A program made the translations under genes and the position numbers. The notes below the pieces were generated by a model. The model saw nothing but the letters and a program-made list of their open reading frames with translations. It had not been told where the DNA came from and did no database searches. A stretch of DNA of 64,000 nt from Scrofimicrobium sp. R131 (GTDB lineage Bacteria; Actinomycetota; Actinomycetes; Actinomycetales; Actinomycetaceae), in the NCBI RefSeq assembly GCF_040256745.1, contig NZ_CP138335.1, positions 1-64,000 of the forward strand, given 5' to 3'. Of the stretch, positions 61,672-64,000 are shown piece after piece (the first letter of the stretch is position 1; each line of letters begins with the position of its first letter).

Positions 61672-62175
61672 ATGAGTCGACTGGTTTACGGCATCTTGCG
61701 CCTGATTTTGGCCCTGCTCGCAGCAATCCTGCTGTTCTTCCAGGTGCTGGCGATCATCATCATGTCCCAGCCTTGGGGGTTTGAGAGCCCGGAGGCCTAC
61801 AAGTTCCTCATTTTCACCGTGCTGATTTTGGGCGCAATCTGCGTGCAGGTGGTACTGGCCTCGGTGTGGCACCTTCTCACCATGGCCTACCACGGCACGG
61901 TGTTCTCCCCCCGCGCATTCCGATCGGTCGACGTGGTGATCGGGGCGGCCGCCACCGCTGCCGTGCTCTCCACCCTGCTGACCTTTGTGCTTGGCTACCT
62001 GGGTCGAAGCACCGGCGAGATTCCGCCCGGGGCTGTCCTGATAGCCCTGATCCTGGCGCTTGTGGCTGTGGGCGTGGGTTTGATTGTCTACGTCCTCCGG
62101 CTCCTTCTGGCCCAAGCGGTCAGCCGCGACGTGGAGGCCAACCAGTTGGCGGCCGAACTGGACGGGGTGATCTGA
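61672..62175 (+). CDS. DUF2975 membrane protein
   Basis: 167-residue protein with four transmembrane helices (for example LVYGILRLILALLAAILLFF and the last, LIALILALVAVGVGLIVYVL) and short loops. The layout matches DUF2975, which is regularly encoded with a YozG-like XRE regulator. Function unknown; this pair is widespread in Gram-positive bacteria and often linked to stress or envelope responses. I use ATG at 61672 with AAAGGGG five bases upstream; a GTG at 61666 is possible. The stop overlaps the regulator's start. Confidence 0.82.
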   Translation: MSRLVYGILRLILALLAAILLFFQVLAIIIMSQPWGFESPEAYKFLIFTVLILGAICVQVVLASVWHLLTMAYHGTVFSPRAFRSVDVVIGAAATAAVLSTLLTFVLGYLGRSTGEIPPGAVLIALILALVAVGVGLIVYVLRLLLAQAVSRDVEANQLAAELDGVI

Positions 62176-62408
62176 TGCCGATTGTGGTGGACATCGATGT
62201 CATGCTGGCAAAAAGGAAGATGTCTGTCGGGACGCTGGCAGAGCGGATCAACCTTTCACCCGCCAACTTGGCAGTACTGAAGAACAATCGAGCCAAGGCC
62301 GTTCGCTTCACCACTTTGGACGCCCTGTGTCGGGTGCTCGAGTGTCAACCGGGCGATCTGTTGCGGTGGGTGCCTGAAGGCGACTCGGGAACCGAAGCCA
62401 GCCAGTAG
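62175..62408 (+). CDS. XRE-family regulator (YozG-like)
   Basis: 77-residue protein made almost only of a helix-turn-helix: MLAKRKMSVGTLAERINLS, then LAVLKNNRAKAVRFTTLDAL and CRVLECQPGDLLRW. The final motif is typical of the short YozG group. It overlaps the DUF2975 stop by one base. It probably controls its own operon through the palindromes at 61630-61660. Confidence 0.9.
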   Translation: MPIVVDIDVMLAKRKMSVGTLAERINLSPANLAVLKNNRAKAVRFTTLDALCRVLECQPGDLLRWVPEGDSGTEASQ

Positions 62409-62422
62409 GCCACCACCAGGCG

Positions 62423-62463
62423 AACGAGGCGGCCCCCCTCATCCGGTTGGACGCCTCGTTTTG
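62423..62463 (+). terminator. Intrinsic terminator of the DUF2975/XRE operon
   Basis: AACGAGGCG (62423-62431) and CGCCTCGTT (62452-62460) form a perfect 9-bp stem with a 20-base loop, followed by TT and GCTC. Confidence 0.75.
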
Positions 62464-62539
62464 CTCAGCACTTTTCTAGCTGTCGTCCCAGTTGGGCCGG
62501 CCACCACTTTTTCTGGTGCCGTCCGAGAGATACTGAGGC

Positions 62540-63541
62540 ATGAGGATTTTGCTCTTCGGAGGGACAGCTTGGCTTGGGCGAACCATCGCGCAAGCCGCGA
62601 TCATAGCGAACCATGACATCACCTGCGTGGCCCGAGGCTCATCGGTCCCGGCGGCAGCTCGGCTAGTACAGCTCGATCGAGATCTGGACCAAAGCCTCTC
62701 TGCCCTGCCGGCGGGCCGCTGGGATGCGGTGATCGATCTGGCCACCCAGCCTGGACACGTCCGGCGGGCGGTGGATCAGCTCCGCGAGCGGGCCGATCAC
62801 TACCTCTTCATTTCGTCCGGAAACGCCTATGCTTCGCTTTCGGACCCAGGGATTACCGAGGACGCTCCCCTCTGCCGACCGCTGGCTGCCGACTCGATGA
62901 CCGCTCCCCACGACTACGGCCCGGCAAAGGTGGCCTGCGAAGAGGCTGTCCTGTCCGCGTTTGGCCCCGACCGCACCACCATCATCCGCCCGGGCCTGAT
63001 TGGAGGACCGGAAGACCCAACCGGACGCAGCACGTATTGGCCCCTACGGTTCGCTCGGCCATCCAACCGCCAGGGTCGGGTGCTGGTCCCTGACGCACTC
63101 GATTACCCCACCTCGGTCATCGACGTGCGTGACCTGGCCGATTGGATCGTCCAACTGGCTGAGGTTCGTGGCGGTGGGATCTTCAATGCGACCGGCGAGG
63201 TGACCTCTCTTGGAAACCACCTTCAGCTGGCCCAAACGGTGACTGAGTCCGAGGGGAAGATGATTGCAGCAGCTCCTGATTGGCTGACTGCACAGGGCGT
63301 GCACGAGTGGATGGGCCCGAAATCGCTGCCCCTTTGGATCAGTGATCCGCAGATGCGGGGCATGGGGGCCCTGTCGAGCCTGCATGCCCTTGAGAACGGA
63401 CTCTCACTTCGGCCACTCCGGGACACCCTGGCTGATTCGCTGGCGTGGGCGGTTGAGGCAAACCTCCCCACCGTGGCCGGAGCCGGACTGACCGACGGTG
63501 AGGAGCAGGCTCTGCTCACCGCTCTCGACGCTCAATGCTAG
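62540..63541 (+). CDS. NAD-dependent epimerase/dehydratase family protein
   Basis: 333-residue extended SDR. The N-terminal Rossmann motif is ILLFGGTAWLGRTI, followed by the strand IDLATQPG, the Ser-containing LFISSGNAYAS, and Tyr-Lys in DYGPAKVACE. The substrate-binding half is variable. Its resemblance is to the plant-type mRNA-binding/isoflavone-reductase-like bacterial SDRs annotated as epimerases; substrate unknown. The ATG at 62540 has a weak upstream GAGAGATACTGAGGC. It is monocistronic, downstream of a terminator. Confidence 0.84.
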   Translation: MRILLFGGTAWLGRTIAQAAIIANHDITCVARGSSVPAAARLVQLDRDLDQSLSALPAGRWDAVIDLATQPGHVRRAVDQLRERADHYLFISSGNAYASLSDPGITEDAPLCRPLAADSMTAPHDYGPAKVACEEAVLSAFGPDRTTIIRPGLIGGPEDPTGRSTYWPLRFARPSNRQGRVLVPDALDYPTSVIDVRDLADWIVQLAEVRGGGIFNATGEVTSLGNHLQLAQTVTESEGKMIAAAPDWLTAQGVHEWMGPKSLPLWISDPQMRGMGALSSLHALENGLSLRPLRDTLADSLAWAVEANLPTVAGAGLTDGEEQALLTALDAQC

Positions 63542-63920
63542 ATGGATCGGAGGCAGCGCGGCTGAACCCACCGGTGGTGGCCTTAAGCGAGAAAGGCGGA
63601 AGGGCCGGGCGCGAATGTTGCGGTCCGTGCGAAATAGCAGAGAGAAGGCGCTACTGCATCTTCGTTCGCCGGCCAGGTCAATCAGCACTGTGAGAACACA
63701 AGAGAGCCGCTTCATGCCCCCTCTGAGCTACCTAGTGAAGGCGCCCTGGCAAACCGAGCTAAGGTCACCAGTTACCTAAGGTGGAAGCAATGGTGCGTCG
63801 CGGGCGAGGATAGTCTTCCACTTCATGGAGGATGGCAAAGAACACTTTGCCTAGCCGCTTTCATCGACCGGAGATACCGATCACGGGGGTCTCATCGACG
63901 AAGTGCGCACCCATCGAGCT
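63542..63920. other. No gene recognised
   Basis: About 380 bases. The longest open frame (63498-63779 on the plus strand) overlaps the epimerase gene in another frame and has no family resemblance or ribosome binding site. ACCACCGGTGGT-like symmetry occurs near 63568-63579. Several frames look like decayed coding sequence; nothing can be supported. Confidence 0.4.
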
Positions 63921-63998
63921 TCACTCCAGCTCAAGCGCACCGGCCTGGATCCACACAACCCAGGCCTGTTGCAGCACCGTGACCGCCTCGTCCCTAGT
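63921..63998 (-). CDS. Possible C-terminal end of a gene running off the window
   Basis: On the minus strand a frame entering from the right edge reads 25 codons, ending EAVTVLQQAWVVWIQAGALE-LE and TGA at 63921-63923. Codon use is GC-rich at third positions, as in neighbouring genes, and the peptide looks like an amphipathic helix. The opposite strand is also open here, so the direction is uncertain. No family is recognised. Confidence 0.3.
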   Translation of the reverse strand, partial: TRDEAVTVLQQAWVVWIQAGALELE

Positions 63999-64000
63999 GC

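Overview
The window is a 64 kb piece of a GC-rich (by eye roughly 60-65%) actinobacterial chromosome. Several features point to the Actinomycetaceae or close relatives: frequent GTG and TTG starts, a class Ib ribonucleotide reductase beta subunit, an actinobacterial-type methionine/alanine transporter with a tiny partner subunit, a MATE gene between dnaB and rpsF-ssb-rpsR-rplI, and pyruvate:ferredoxin oxidoreductase genes typical of a facultative anaerobe. The genus cannot be fixed from sequence reading alone. A near-perfect parS site (48539-48554), a cluster of DnaA-box-like sites (34651-34848) and the ribosomal/replication genes suggest that the segment lies in the origin-proximal part of the chromosome.

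Layout. 0-5 kb: nrdF, aminopeptidase C, a proline iminopeptidase-like hydrolase and an MFS exporter. 5-7.2 kb: an ABC exporter and its YtrA-type GntR repressor, with the promoter-operator visible; the hydrolase and MFS genes probably form the tail of this operon. 7.3-10.6 kb: a three-gene operon (MFS, APP1-type phosphatase, TDT/SLAC1 channel). 10.6-13 kb: mgtE with a long leader, and a GNAT acetyltransferase. 13.2-18.7 kb: oligopeptide ABC importer oppA-B-C-DF. 18.7-19.1 kb: two overlapping tiny genes of unknown function. 19-22.4 kb: a UvrA paralogue and a lipid/diacylglycerol kinase. 22.6-24.4 kb: metP-metS-like NSS transporter. 24.5-27.8 kb: OpuC-type osmoprotectant ABC importer. 27.8-28.25 kb: non-coding, with a G-rich low-complexity tract and two tandem 105-bp hairpin-forming repeats. 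28.3-33 kb: a 2-oxoacid:ferredoxin oxidoreductase operon in which the ferredoxin subunit is replaced by a GltD-like flavoprotein carrying two 4Fe-4S modules. 33-38.1 kb: dnaB, DnaA-box cluster, MATE, rpsF-ssb-rpsR-rplI. 38.1-50.4 kb: a penicillin-binding protein with a long Pro/Thr/Glu tail, an aldose-epimerase-like protein, a phosphatidylcholine-synthase-like enzyme, TSUP, SDR, TipA-type MerR, YeiH with a LysR regulator, GntR and SdpI-like genes.

50.4-61.5 kb is the most interesting part. It is a visibly less GC-rich, self-contained catabolic locus. The leftward arm encodes mtnA, a sugar ABC importer (binding protein, ATPase, permease) and mtnK. The divergent rightward arm encodes a HutC-type GntR regulator, a class II aldolase-SDR fusion, a cupin, an LsrF orthologue and a second class II aldolase. 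MtnK and MtnA would turn an imported 5-deoxypentose (5-deoxyribose or 5-methylthioribose) into its ketose 1-phosphate. Oxidising C4 of 5-deoxyribulose 1-phosphate gives exactly the substrate that LsrF cleaves in AI-2 breakdown (3-hydroxy-5-phosphonooxypentane-2,4-dione). I therefore propose, as inference, an oxidative route to acetyl-CoA plus dihydroxyacetone phosphate, parallel to the known aldolase route to acetaldehyde plus dihydroxyacetone phosphate. Matching 13-bp GntR-type operators sit in the promoters of both arms.

61.6-64 kb: a DUF2975 membrane protein with a paired XRE regulator, an NAD-dependent epimerase-like protein, and an unresolved tail. No rRNA, tRNA, CRISPR array or intact insertion sequence was found.
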